From: Tillus elongatus
Taxonomy: Eukaryota; Arthropoda; Insecta; Coleoptera; Cleridae
Direction of reading: 5' to 3'
NCBI GenBank assembly: GCA_964006375.1
Contig: OZ023270.1
Location: forward strand, 51,085,120-51,149,119
Length of the DNA: 64,000 nucleotides
Positions 42,731-56,343 of this stretch are shown piece by piece (position 1 is the stretch's first letter; every line of letters begins with the position of its first letter). Below the pieces are notes generated by a model. It saw only the letters and a list, made by a program, of their open reading frames with translations, was not told the origin of the DNA and made no database searches. The position numbers were made by a program, and so were the translations under genes.

Positions 42731-43530
42731 TACGGCTATGGTAGCCAGCTTCCTAGAACATTGTGAGATATACGACAGGGTCGCCATCTCGGTGCGGAAC
42801 CAGGCAGTATGTTGTCACGAAAGCACCAAATAACATAAAATGTTATAAAATAGCGACTCTGCACAACGAACAAATAATTTTGTAAATTGTCAGCCCTGGC
42901 CCATTTCTTCCCTAAAATAGGGACAATGTATGTAAAGCTAGATGTATTCTCACCATAATTAGAACCATAACTAGACCGCAGCCTTGCATACGTGGTCCCT
43001 ATATTAGGGAAGAAATGTGCCAGCGTTGACAATTTGCAAAATTGTTAGTTAATTGTACACAGTCTCTACTTTATAACATTCTGTATTATTTGAAGCTGTC
43101 GTGACAACATACTATCTGGTTCCGGACGGGATGGCGACCTGTCGTACATCTCATAATGTTCTAGAAGGCTGGCTACCATAGCCATATTACTTTATAGGTG
43201 TGTTCTCGCTGTAATTAGTATACCGTGCTGACGAGCTCTAGTTAGAGCGAAACTGCTCCGCGGTTCTAATTATGGTTAGAATACATCTAGCCAGACATAC
43301 ATTGTCCCTATATTAGGGAAGAAATGGACCAGGACTGACAATTTACAAAATTGTTAGTTGGTTGTACACAGTCTCTATTTTATAACAGTATATGTTATTT
43401 GGAGCTGTCATAGCTGTATTACTTTATAGGTGTGTTCGCGCTGTTATTAGTATACCGTACGAGCTCTAATTAGGGCGAAACCGGCCTGCGGTTCTAATTA
43501 TGGTGAGAATACATCTAGCCTTACATCTAA
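42731..43530. repeat. Mosaic of hammerhead units in both orientations
   Basis: A unit in the orientation of 39686 runs 42731-42984, then the sequence flips near 42985 and two or three units follow in the opposite orientation to 43530. Unit boundaries vary, and the last unit (43410-43530) has lost CUG from its hammerhead core. Confidence 0.75.
43228..43265 (+). ncRNA. Candidate hammerhead ribozyme A3
   Basis: Best member of the A set: CUGACGA (43228-43234), five-pair stem II GCUCU-AGUU-AGAGC, GAAA (43249-43252), stem III ACUG-CUCCG-CGGU and U at the cleavage position (43265). The flanking stem I strands are complementary further out. Confidence 0.68.
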
Positions 43531-44152
43531 AATTTGGAAGGATAGTGATGCTGTAATTGCAAACAAATTAGATATGTCAAAACTCTAGTGATGTGTACAT
43601 TATTAAATCTTTGATAACCTTATTTTATTTGTAGTTATTTCAAAATTTGAAACTTTTAAACAATTCTTTTCTTTTATAAAATAACACACAACATACCTCA
43701 TAGGAGAAATGTTGCAATACACTGCAAGAATGATAGATGTTTAGTTAATGTTTAGGTTCAGTAAAATGTCAATGCGGAAGTCATATGTCTAAACAAAGAA
43801 GGGGAATGATAAATTACGACCAAGAATACAGACACCGTCTCAAGGGATCAAAAACTAATCTTTGAGTAACTCAAAAGAAATGTAGGCGTCCTGTCTTTAA
43901 AACATATTAAGTTATATATTTACTAATTAGGGATGAAGTAACTTGTATTAGGTGTGTAAGAAATTAACTTTGTTTCATTGTGATTACAAAATTAATCGAG
44001 GCGTGGCGTAGGAAATGCATTATAAACGCGAATTTATACCGCAAAGTTTTAAGTGCTAATAACTCAATTTTGAACATAGAAACTTTATTTTCTACGTGCT
44101 AAAGTCTCAATAAGGGTAACACTCCAAATTTCATAAAAACAGCTTTCTAATT
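43531..44152. other. Unassigned spacer between inverted hammerhead units
   Basis: About 620 bp with no coding signal, flanked by CTAGCCTTACAT on the left and GTAAGGCTACATG on the right, i.e. by units pointing in opposite directions. This repeats the geometry of the GIY-YIG spacer. Confidence 0.4.
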
Positions 44153-44395
44153 GTAAGGCTACATGTATTCTCACCATAATTAGAACCGCAGATCGCGGTT
44201 TCGGTCTAATTAGAGCTCGTCAGTACGGTATACTAATTACAGCGAGAACACACATATAAAGTAATATGGCTATGGTAGCCAGCATCCTAGAACATTGTGA
44301 GATGTAGGGCAGGGTCGCCATCTCGGTGCGGAACCAGGTAGTATGTTGTCACGATAGCTCCAAATAACACATGTTTTAAAATAGATACTGTTAAC
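44153..44395 (-). repeat. Hammerhead unit, partial
   Basis: One more unit in the orientation of 39686, ending near 44395. Confidence 0.75.
44184..44223 (-). ncRNA. Candidate hammerhead ribozyme A4
   Basis: Minus strand CUGACGA (44223-44217), stem II G-CUCU-AAUU-AGAC-C with one mismatch, GAAA, and a longer five-pair stem III (ACCGC-GAUCU-GCGGU). The extended stem III, kept paired on both sides, supports selection for the fold. Confidence 0.65.
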
Positions 44396-44543
44396 ATTTA
44401 ACATTTGAAGATACAATCATCTTCCCAGGAAATCGTTTGATGTAACCTGGTGAACAAACTTATCCAGGACAATTGACAAAAGAAAGAAACCTGGCAAGTT
44501 TTATCAATTATTATTTGTTGAATTATTGCATTGATGCACACAC

Positions 44544-44547
<4 letters not shown>

Positions 44548-44629
<82 letters not shown>
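44548..44629. repeat. (TA)n microsatellite
   Basis: Preceded by a short (CA)n; the right neighbour is the GTGTTTCACTT repeat. Between 44396 and 44547 nothing is recognised. Confidence 0.95.
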
Positions 44630-44631
<2 letters not shown>

Positions 44632-45131
44632 TGTGTTTCACTTTAAATGGCGACAATTCATAATGGGTAGTACTCCAATAGCTTCACATCCTGGTATGCA
44701 TTATTGTAAGATTCGCGGTTTCCATAGCCTTCTACGATAGCAAATAAGAGTCCAAAAACGACTAAAGCATATTAGGCATATTTTTACGACAAAAACAAAT
44801 ATCTCTATCGATTTAGCCACATCTGTAACCCACAAATCCCAAGTTCCAATATACTTATACCGAGTGTTTACAACTTGAGTGCAAAAAATATAAAAAATCG
44901 ACTTTTTGAGAGTGCCCTGTGTAGACGATGCTGAGTGTCTTGCAAATATTATATTGCTAATGGATTAAGAGTCACCTAGTGTATCAATTCACGCAATATC
45001 ATCCGCATATTTTATACATAGTGTTCTGATAAGTACGGAAACATGCCCTTTTCAATGTATTACCCAATTTCGAGTTTCATCGGACCAGCATCTTACATTC
45101 TGGAAGACACAACTCCATTATTTCTGACAGT
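44630..45131 (+). repeat. GTGTTTCACTT repeat, solitary copy
   Basis: Matches the arms of the palindrome at 52758-53928: shared blocks GGTATGCA, AATATCTCTATCGATTTAG, AGTGTCTTGCAAATATT and AGAGTCACCTAGTGTATCAATTCA. The (TA)n on its left and CACTT-type end suggest a mariner-like terminal repeat. 45132-45380 is unassigned. Confidence 0.65.
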
Positions 45132-45396
45132 AGGTTCACAACTTCATCGCTAAACAAGAAAGTCTTATCGGTTGGTTAGCTAATTTCCTTGGCACCATAA
45201 TGAATATTCCTAACATCTTCATTGTAATTTTCCAAGGTAGCGTGTACTATCTTCATCAATATTTCCATTGACATAAACCAAATGTCTACAGTTTGACGGT
45301 TGATATTATTTGGCAGTTTATATAATTTGGCAAATCGTTGTACACGTAGTACGTGGTGTAATGGTCAGAATTTTAAGTCCGTCGAAACATTTAATT

Positions 45397-45695
45397 ATGG
45401 GCGATAACCATACGATATATCGAGAGGCTGCGGCAGAATTTAACAGGCGTCATCCTGAGGTTGAACCCGTGATTTTTCAGACAGTTGCAAAAGTAAATAT
45501 GCATTTTGATAAAACTCGGAGTATTGCTCCAACAAAGTGCACCAGAAATGTAAATAATTGTGCATATAATGCTATTATGAAAAGCTCCACGGAAATTCGA
45601 AGACCAATGTGGGACAACTAGCAAGAATTCTTAACATGAAACCAACTAAAATTTGGAGGTGCCTCAAGGGAAACAAACAGAATGCCTATAAGCCC
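45397..45695 (+). pseudogene. Mariner HTH fragment
   Basis: Two pieces of a Tc1/mariner DNA-binding domain: REAAAEFNRRHPEVEPVIFQ with KVNMHFDKTRSIAP (first HTH), and a shifted frame with LARILNMKPTKIWRCLKGNKQ and AYKPIFF (second HTH). The catalytic domain is absent; unrelated integrase sequence follows at once. Confidence 0.65.
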
Positions 45696-45713
45696 ATTTT
45701 TTTCATAATTGAG

Positions 45714-46454
45714 TTTTATTTATTACTTTGCAAGCGGTGTCAATTAGAAAAGAAAATGCAACGAAATGGTTTAGTGGCGCGGCCAATTCTAACAAATGAA
45801 TTGATTTCGTGCTGTCAAGTAGATCTAATTGGTCAACTAGATCTAATTGACATGCAAAGTGAACCAGACCAAGATTTTTGTTCCATTCTCAATTATCAGG
45901 ATTATTTAACAAAATTCAAAGCAAAGAAGGCTGAAGAAATTGTCCATCATTATATGATATTTTCTGCTTGTTCGGCGCACCTATGATTCTATACTGCGAA
46001 TTGTCGCCATTGGGCCGAGAATTTGCAAACCGCATAGGTAAAAATCTTGCTGAAATGTGGCCCGGATTGAAGCTGCTCCATGGAAAACCTCGTTATTCGC
46101 AGAGTCAAGGGTCCATAGAGAGAGCGGACCAAGATGTAAGGGACATGCTGACCAAAACACAACGAAATGGTCTGGAGGGCTGAATTTGGGCAAAGCAATA
46201 ATTATCGTTTTCTGTATGCAGGAATTACTAAAAGCCCTTATGAAGCTATGTTCGGCACGCCTCAAAGGATCGGTCTCAAGGATTCTTCACTTCCTAAGGA
46301 ACTCCTGTTAAATGTTGAAAGGGAAGAAGAACTACGAAACTTCTGCGATCAGAAGAATTCAGACGAACGTGAAGATGAAAGTTTGCGTCTAGTTGAGGAA
46401 GATAGTTTGACAAACAGAAGGAACACCGAAGAGAAAAATTGGCGTAAAATATAA
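45714..46454 (+). pseudogene. Ginger/KRBA2-like integrase relic
   Basis: Retroviral-type integrase core in three frames. Order: CKRCQLEKKMQRNGLVARPI, CQVDLI (first Asp), NYQDYLTKF, then a frameshift near 45970, YCELSPLGREFANRI (region of the second Asp, altered), HGKPRYSQSQGSIERADQD (catalytic Glu), a frameshift near 46165, and GITKSPYEAMFGTPQRIGL. This pattern is typical of Ginger-type transposases and KRAB-A-domain-2-like proteins widespread in invertebrates. The second Asp is lost and two frameshifts are present, so it is dead. The upstream frame is fused with the mariner HTH fragment. Confidence 0.7.
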
Positions 46455-47520
46455 CCTTATATGAATGTTATTTCATATAAAATTTAGCAACAAAATGATT
46501 TATTAAAGTTTAAAAGAAATATATGTGGCTACTCACTGGAGAATATGAGGCCTAATGCAATTCTGAAAAATATGTGGATTCAGGCCTTATAATTCAGGTG
46601 GTGTCAAACATACAAATGAAAATTGAAATTCGGTTAACTTCATTTATTAATAATAAGTTAATTTATATAAACCAAAATTATTATTATGGTAGATTGAAGC
46701 AGTTATCAATGAGATTTTTGAATTTAACTAAAGAATACAGACGAACAATGTACTTAACTATCGTGTCTGCTGTGACGTTGCTTAGATCAACTGAATATGT
46801 GGAGGCCTGAAGCTACTTAGGGGTAGCGAAACCTCTGAATATACTGCGGGGACCATTCAAGGTTGTCCGAACCATTGCATGACTTCAGCAGGTACTCTGC
46901 TTGGCCTGGCATCAAAGGGTTGCCATAAAGGTGCTGAATGAGGCCCTCCGAGCGATTGACAATGAATGGGACTGCCCAGACGATGGTGTTAAATGGGGCT
47001 CTTCAAATATTGTTGACTGGTGTTTCAAAGACACAAACAGGTGTTCCATTACACAGGATCTTGTTCCATTAAAAAATCGTGTTTATGCCATAAAAAACGT
47101 GTATTATCCCATAGGGTAAACGGGATAGCTAATAATAATTGAATTCGTCTAAGTACATTGTTACATTTGAGTTTATTCATGTGCGATATGCTTGTAGGGT
47201 CTTCGCGTTAAGAACAAAGTTATTCTGCATGATAATTATAAAAATATAATTGTTTATTAATAATGAAATTGTACGAGAATACCGCTACCAGCTATAACTA
47301 AACAAGAAAAAAAGCATTAAACAGATCAATCACAATATCCAGCGTTTAAAATAGCAGAGTATTTAATCTAACTCACCTCATATGAGCGTGTTTCTTTTGC
47401 TCTTAGCCGAATGATGCTCTCAACATTTGTACTTGCTAATATTTTGTCGAAAAAGAGATCAAGTGAAAGATAGTAGCGCCTTATAAAAACTGACAAGGGT
47501 ATAATTAAATTATGTGCAAG
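46455..47520. other. Unassigned
   Basis: Two short open frames (46574-46810 and 46901-47119) show no motif. The second begins in sequence of moderate GC content and could be a relic exon, but I cannot support it. Confidence 0.3.
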
Positions 47521-47845
47521 TGTGTGTGTTTGTTTCTTTAACGTCGGCCTATTTCCGCGACTATGGCCAATCACCAACGTCGGGGAGCAGTGTCACCCCA
47601 CTATCCTGGAAATTTTGCCGAACCCCTGTCTTTCTGTAAGGAAGGTAGGATCTTTAAGGTGCCCTACATAACATGGACATGGAATCGACGGCTTTACCCC
47701 CCTCTGAAGGGCGGAACGTGCAGATATTCAACTTGCTCAAATACAATGCCAGAACCTCGGTTGATGTTAATGTTACAGTTTGTACTAAAAAAGTAAAAGG
47801 AGAACCCTGGGATCGAACCCAGTACCCCTAACTACCGAGGCTCTT
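47521..47845 (-). repeat. tRNA-derived SINE, copy 2
   Basis: Same body as 23035-23396, with shared TTTAACGTCGG, GGAGCAG, TTCTGTAAG, ACGTGCAGATATT and CTTGCTCAAATACAATGCCA. Box B (GGTTCGATCCC) is intact at 47809-47819, but about 20 bases covering box A are deleted, so its internal promoter is broken. Confidence 0.85.
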
Positions 47846-48587
<742 letters not shown>

Positions 48588-50903
48588 TGTCCCAAACTGG
48601 ATGGGAATGTATTGCTATCTCAGTTATTATTAGAGATACGGAGACGGTTAAATTAGCAATGTTTTGTAGAATTTGATGCTTATTCCAAATATGACTTGTA
48701 TTTTGCCCTGCCTCTTTTCGTTTTCGAGTTATTTTGAAAATACCAAAATTTGTCGATTTCTTTTTTCATTGATCGGACATGTCTAAGACTTGCACATTAT
48801 CAGGACACTTTTTACAGAGTAATCTTTTTGTGCTATTCTCAACTTTGGATTGTCATTTGTTTTTGAGCTACATGTATCAACGTTTGTTTCATTATGGCAG
48901 CCATATTGGATTCTTTGCTCATGTGCCTGCGAACTCTGGTGAGGGTTTTTTGGTTAATATGATTAAAGTTTCCGTGATTCTGTTTCGTATTTCATTTATA
49001 TTTTGTGGTGGATCGAATTTATACACATCATTCTTCAGAGTACCCCAAAAATAAAACTCCATGGGTGTTATATCAGGACTTCGAGTACACCAATTAACCA
49101 GCCCATTGTTATAAATGACACAATTATTAAAATTTTGGTACAAAAATTCTTTGACGATCCTAGCATTGTGAGCTGGACAACCGTCTTGTTGGTACCAAAT
49201 CTCGTCTAAATGATCATGAACTCTTGAAATTGTTGGTAAGATATAATTTCTCAATAGATGAAGATACCTTTCCCCAGTTAAAATATTTTCAAAAAATAAC
49301 GAACCAACAATGAAGTTACCTGAAATTTTTTAGAATTAACTACAAATAGAAACAACAGTTTTTTTTACCTAATAAGCCGCACCAAACATTAACACCAAAT
49401 CTGTCTTGCAATGTTTTTCTTCCTTTAGATGGGGATTTTCATTTGCCCAATAATGCCTATTATGGCGATTATACACACCACAATTTGTAAATCTGGATTC
49501 ATTAGTCCATATTATTTTCAAATGAAAACTTTCATCTTGCTGACATTGTCCTTGATATCATCTGCAGAATTGAAGTCGCTTAGGGTAATCGTCAACATTT
49601 AAGCCTTGTACGATTGTAGGTTTGTATGGATGGTAATGACTTTGTTTTAATACACGGTGTGCCGTACTTTTTGGAACGTCAATTTTTTCACCATAAAACC
49701 GAACAGATTGCGGAGGGTTTACGTTTGAAACCTGTAAGACGGCATTATTTCTTTCTTCATTTCTAGGCATTGGTAGTTTCTTTGCGTGGAAGCTACCGTC
49801 GTTCAATAGATTGGTCACTATCCTGCGAAATATTTTGGTGTTTGGCTGTCGTCTTTCTTGGTAGTTGTTTTGATATGAATTGGAGCTGCCTCAGTATTTC
49901 GGTTAGAACGAATATAAAATTCCAGCGATGTCAAAATATTCTTCATTACTGAACATATTGTTGAATAACATTTAAAATACACAGGAAACTAACTATTTAG
50001 TACAAAATTTTAAGCAACGTGTTAAATATACCTCAAATTGTTCAGATCATTAAGAATGACAGTATTCTTAATTGTCGCGATAGTGTTATATCCATGGCAA
50101 CTTTCTTTCTGTTGTTTTTCAGTTGACTTTTGTTTAAAAATCAAACAATTTTCAAAGGCGTCTTCGTAAATCATTAATCTGCTTTTTTGTTGAGTTCTGT
50201 ATTGAGTAAATTTAGTTATTTACTAGGTTTACCTGTTTAATTAAATAAAAATTTTTTTTTAGGATAATGTTGTAATGTAAAATATCATTTGTAATAATGG
50301 GCCGATTCACTGGTGTGCTCAAAGTTCCTATTTTTTATCGTGAATCATGACGGAAAATTATGTTAAAAGTAGAAGTCTATTGTTAGACTTTATGGCCTAC
50401 TGATTATTGAACACTTTTTTTCGTCATTTGTTTTCTGGTATTGGATTTCATAGCCTACTATCCTGAAACGGTTTTTCTCAAAATTGTCAGTGCAATTACA
50501 AGATTTCTCAAGCATGTTGTACATAATTGAAAATCTCTCTTCACAGGCTATCACATGAGCAAAAAATCCAATATGGCTGCCATAATAAAACAAACGTTGA
50601 TACCTGTAGCTCAAAAACAAATGACAATCCATAATTGAGAATAGCTCAAAGAGATTACTCTGTAAAAAAGCGTCCTAATAATGTGCAAGTCTTAGACATG
50701 TTAGATCAACGCCTACTTAGATATTGAAGAAAAAAATTGACAAATTTTGTTTTTTTCAAAGTAACTCGAAAACGAAAAGAGGCAGGGCAAAATACAAGTC
50801 ATATTTGCAACGAGCATGAAATTCTACAAAACATTGCTAATTTAACCGTCTTCCTATCTCTAATAATAACGGAGATAGCAATACATTCTCTTCCAGAAAG
50901 AGT
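48588..50903 (-). mobile_element. Tc1/mariner element, minus strand, ~335-bp TIRs
   Basis: Long inverted repeats at 48588-48925 and 50555-50903 share GAATGTATTGCTATCTC, GACTTGTATTTTGCCCTGCC, TTGTTTTT and ATGGCAGCCATATTGGATT. A decayed transposase on the minus strand lies between them. The TA at the left end comes from a microsatellite. Like the element at 1838-3905 it has TIRs of hundreds of bases. Confidence 0.8.
48922..49960 (-). pseudogene. Mariner-like transposase with putative intron, decayed
   Basis: N-terminal HTH near 49818-49558 (VLQVSNVNPPQSVRFYGEKI and KSTAHRVLKQSHYHPYKP), then IIWTNESRF (first Asp replaced by Asn), a frameshift, and VLMFGAAY/GVNVWCGLLG. A 49-bp GT-AG interruption (49368-49320) can be removed to join LLG to NFIVGSLFFENILTGERYLH in frame. 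YQQDGCPAHN (second Asp) and RSPDITPMEFYFWG (third Asp) follow, with 36 residues between them by my count, as in the intact element at 2394. The frameshift and lost Asp make it inactive. Confidence 0.72.
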
Positions 50904-50924
50904 ATTGTTTGTATTGTTTATATT

Positions 50925-51240
50925 TATTCACTCCCTTTTCAAAAAGTATGGATACGGCAATAGTAAATAAATGTTAAAAAGAGTTTAGTTTAAAACCTAC
51001 ATAAAAGCAGCGTGGGTGCTAGATTTAAAAAATAACACAATGAGCTTCACAAGCAACGACAAATTTGTTTTAGAAAACCATTTTCGTTATTTTGTTTGCA
51101 GAAACTGGTTCGCTTGAGTTGGCTAAAATGGATCATCCAAGCGACTAATAAGGGAAAATACCTGCCACGTTTATAATTTTTCAAGTATATACGTTTTGTA
51201 AATAAAAATGAAATTTTTGGTAAATTTTCAGACACGGACG
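50925..51240 (+). repeat. Dispersed repeat, copy 1
   Basis: Shares AAAAAGTATGGATAC, AATGAGCTTC, TTTTGTTTGCA, CATCCAAGC and AAAATACCTGCCA with 51736-52110. No coding signal. Confidence 0.6.
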
Positions 51241-51735
51241 CTTTTTAGAAAAAAATTAAAACATGCTTAGATCTCCTTCTGGATGCACAAACTACAAGAA
51301 TTATTTCTGCAAATAGCCCCCAATAAAGTGCGGGACCAGGAGTGAACAGGGGTGCTGGGCGGGGAAGAAGATAAAAAGTAAATGTGAGCGGAAAGTGCGA
51401 AAAAACAGCTTAGTTGGACCTCTATAAGCTGCCTTTATCCCATTTTGCAGCTACACCTTCTTAAAATTCTGTTTATCCGGCCCATAACCCATATAATCAC
51501 CTCAGGTCCCATTCCTTTTTTTGCGGGTTGTTCCCAAGAAACTTTTTGTTTATGCATTGAGTGGTTGTAGGTATACAGAAGGGGAAGGGGAACCCCTGCC
51601 ACAAAGCAGCGAACCAAGATTTTCAATGTATGTTTAAATTGTTACCCTATTTCATTTGATTAAAATATTTTCCCCAAAATGAAATTTAGGTTGCTTTGTT
51701 TGTCAGTCTTACATATAGAGCTACAATATTTCATC
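51241..51735. other. Unassigned
   Basis: Slightly less AT-rich sequence between two copies of a dispersed repeat; nothing recognised. Confidence 0.3.
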
Positions 51736-52110
51736 ATTTTTAAAAAGTGTGGATACAGCAACAGTAAATAAGTGTTGAAAAAGGTCTGGCTGCAGCAAAT
51801 ACATTATGGTGGATAATTTTTGTAAAAATATTTGAAATCCATTAACTCAATTTTCTATTAAGCCAAAATCTTCAATCTTTAACCATAGTAACGCCTATGT
51901 AATCGCAGCATGAGTACTAAATAAAAGAAAAACAACATAATGAGCTTCGTAGCTAACTCCAAGTTAGTTTAAAAAAACCTTTTTTGTTGTTTTGTTTGCA
52001 AAAACTAGTTCGATTGGGTTGACTAAAACAAAACCATCCAAGCAATTAAAAGAAAAATACCTGCCATACTTATGATTTGGCAGGTGCATTCCCTTTGTAA
52101 ATAATACATT
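51736..52110 (+). repeat. Dispersed repeat, copy 2
   Basis: Second copy of the 50925-51240 sequence with an insertion near 51784 that includes a GCAGCAAG motif. 52111-52648 is unassigned apart from another inverted motif copy at 52352-52366. Confidence 0.6.
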
Positions 52111-52646
52111 GTTTTCTAGAAAACTTTTGTAACTAATGAAATTTGTAACACATTTTTTAAAGAGACTTACAGTACTTATATCTCTACCAAATTATAATTT
52201 TCTAGATTCATAGAAAATAGAGACTTCTTCAAATAATCGCTAACTGGCACCTCTAACACCGGTCTCCCAGGTCCATTTAAATTTAAAGAATTAATTTTAA
52301 TAATATACCTTACTAATAGTGTATAATTCTTATGAAAATTTACTACTATAATGCACTTGCTGCGTCACGAACATTTTTCTGTATTTTGGGTTCATTCCGT
52401 GTTCGGCCTGTATATCCTGTTACACACAGATTACAGCATTATCCAAATTTTGCCTGTCGAATAAAAAGAACAAGATACCTTTTGTACGGCCCCTTTTTGA
52501 TATGACAGCTTCTACGCAATGATACATGCGGTTATTTGTGTATTATCAACTATAATTTTTGACAATTCCCTAAACCTTCCACTTGAAATTAACAACGGAC
52601 CAGTTCAGTTTAAGAATCATCATATTTCCAGAAGTTTCTTCTTTCT

Positions 52647-53928
<1,282 letters not shown>

Positions 53929-54010
<82 letters not shown>
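53929..54010. repeat. (TA)n microsatellite
   Basis: Between the palindromic element and the CsRn1-like element. Confidence 0.95.
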
Positions 54011-54013
<3 letters not shown>

Positions 54014-54107
54014 ATGTTAATTGCACTTGTTGATATTAAATCCATACGTAAACATTTAATATACTTTATTATTTCACTAACTGAATAAACTATATGATAC
54101 ATTTAAC
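54011..54107 (-). repeat. 3' LTR remnant
   Basis: Identical by eye to 56344-56440, the terminal 97 bp of the LTR. Confidence 0.9.
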
Positions 54108-55469
54108 TAGATTCTGGCAGAGGTCGAATAGTGGTTGCTGAATTTCCGCAGCACGTGGAAGAGAACGACGGTAGAAATTTATGAGACCTAGAAATCTTCT
54201 GAGTTTTTCAATGGTATCGGGAAGAGGTAGGTCGGTAATAGCTTTGATGCGTTCAGGAAGTGGAAATAATCCAGATTTATTTACACGAAAACCTAAAAAT
54301 GAAATTTCGGCCACTCCGAATTCACATTTAGATGAATTGATACGGATGCCGTTGTCTTGAAGTGTCTGAAAAAGTTTTGCTAGATGCTCTTGATGTTCTT
54401 TTTCAGAGGCTGATGCAACGAGAATATCGTCAAGATAGGAGTAGGCAAAGTCAAGATGTCTTAAAATTGAATGTAAATATCTTTGAAATGTTTGTGCTGA
54501 ATTACGAAGGCCAAATGGGGTTTTAACAAATTCGAATAACCCAAATGGAGTTATGACTGATGTTTTGGGAATATCTTGAGGTGCTACTGGGATGTGATGG
54601 AAAGCGCGAATGATATCTAATTTTGAAAAAATACGTTTGCCTTCTAACTGGGCATTAAAATCCTGCAAATTTGGAATGGGATATTTGTCTGGGATTGTTT
54701 TAGCGTTTAGTGCTCGGTAATCCCCACATGGTCTCCATGAGCCATCCTTTTTTTGCACCATGTGGAGGGGGCTTGACCATGGACTTTTGGAGGGTCTACA
54801 AATTCCCAAGTCCATCATGTGCTGGAACTCTAGCTTTGCTTGAGCTAGCTTTTCTGGGGGCAATATTCTAGCTTTTGCAGTGACAGGTGGTCCTTCCGTA
54901 CTTATAGTATGGAAGAACTCAACCTCTGGAAGGTTGCTAGAAGAAGTTTCCTTAAAAAGGTCAGGAAATTGTTGTAGCAATTTGAAGTACTGGTGTGTCG
55001 GGTCTACAAGATGAATTTTAGAATTAATTCCTGGTGGTGGGTTAGCACCGGTCTTAGAGAGGTTTGTCTTTGTATCGATTAAACGTCTATGTTTCATATC
55101 CACAAGTAAAGCAAACTCTGCCAGAAAATCAGCGCCTATAATTGGTTGCTTGATATCGGCAAGTGTGAAGGGCCAGCAGAACCTACGGCGTAAACCTAGA
55201 TCCAAATCTAATAGTTGTTCGCCATAGGTATGAATAGGGGTCCCGTTTGCAGCATACAAGGTACGTTTCGATTGAAATTTCCGTTGGTCGTGAGTGGGTG
55301 GAATAACTGAAATATCTGCTCCAGAGTCGATTAGAAATTTCATATTGGAGCGTCTATCAAAAATAAAAAGGCGGCGTGTTAGGTGGCTCTCGTCTCCTGC
55401 CGCGTGGAGGGAGTGCCTTATTAGTTTTCCGACACATGTTTTGCTTTGAAATTGCAAGGTTGGATGCAA
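54090..55469 (-). pseudogene. pol: CsRn1-like Pol, truncated (protease-RT)
   Basis: Open for 459 codons. Aspartic protease FLIDSGADISVIPPT near residue 50; RT from about 230, with WRPCGDYRALNAKT, FSKLDIIRAFHHIPV, FGLRNSAQTFQRY, the active site YSYLDDILVA and FLGFRVNKSG, ending shortly after RRFLGLINFYRRSLP. The last codons (VKCII) come from the LTR, so the frame ends in a deletion junction. It overlaps the gag frame by about 49 bases. The preserved reading frame suggests a recent deletion. RNase H and integrase are absent. Confidence 0.88.
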
Positions 55470-56191
55470 CGTTTGGCCTTGTTGCCAAATCGTTCATGAT
55501 ACCAACACGTGGAGGTTGAGGAATTTGCGGTTATAGAATTTCGAGAAAGCTTGGGTCTTTCTCGGGAAGTAGATCGGGAACGCGTTCGCAATTCGTTGAC
55601 TGATGCTGTTAGCTTCTCTAATTGCGCTTCTAATTTGGCTAGCTTGTCGGGCTCGCGTGACTGAATTTCAGCCACGTTGTATTTATCTCCGGAAAATTCC
55701 ACGATTTTGTCTGCTGTAACCGACAAATTTTCTAGAGAATCGTTGCTCAAAGCCAAAATTGAACGAACGTTGACTGGTAAACGTTGTAGAAATAAAATTT
55801 TAAGGAAATTTTCTCCAATCTGACTACCAGCTAAAAACTTCATTTCGCGTAAAAGTTGAGATGGTTTTCTGTCGCCTAATTCTAATTCTGTTAAAAGTTT
55901 ATTTAGTTTGCGACTATCGGACTCTTCAAATTCTAATAAAAGACGTTTCATTAGATCTGAATAGGGGGTTGATGATAATGGTTGGGTTAAAAAATCTGAA
56001 ATTGACTCTGCGACATCAGGATCGAGTATAGCGAGTACATGACTGAATTTTGTCTTTTCAGAACTGATCTGCGATATATCAAACTGGGCGTCAACCTGCA
56101 TTTGCCAGATTTTCACGTTACGTCTCCATATAGGAGGTAATTTTATTGCAACCCTTGCAATGATATTGCTGCTTGAAGAATCTTCGGCCAT
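55424..56191 (-). CDS. gag: CsRn1-like Gag
   Basis: 255-residue capsid/nucleocapsid protein from ATG at 56191 (MAEDSSSSN). Capsid helices include WQMQVDAQFDISQI and FLQRLPVNVRSILALS. An Arg/Ser-rich linker leads to a C-X2-H-X9-C-X3-C box (CWYHERFGNKAKRCIQPC). This CHCC form replaces the usual CCHC knuckle and is the hallmark of CsRn1/Kabuki-type elements. The frame is intact. The box implies RNA binding during particle assembly. Confidence 0.88.
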
Positions 56192-56329
56192 TGTGAAAAA
56201 AATCAGATAATTTTTAAATTAGAAAAGACTGACCTGTTTAGATATTCGTTTTCTGTAGGCATGAGCACGTGCGTGGAAGTTAGGCGACGTCGGCTGGAAC
56301 ATCAGGCTGGGCATCTTCGGCTTGCGGCA

Positions 56330-56340
56330 CGGGGTCACCA
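56330..56340 (-). promoter_or_regulatory. Primer-binding site, tRNA-Trp type
   Basis: Minus strand TGGTGACCCCG three bases inside the LTR end, as in tRNA-Trp-primed retroelements. Confidence 0.7.
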
Positions 56341-56343
56341 ATA

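Noticed and set aside
46901..47119. Short ORF as a host gene
   Set aside because: 72 codons, no splice signals or motif that I can identify; left as unassigned.
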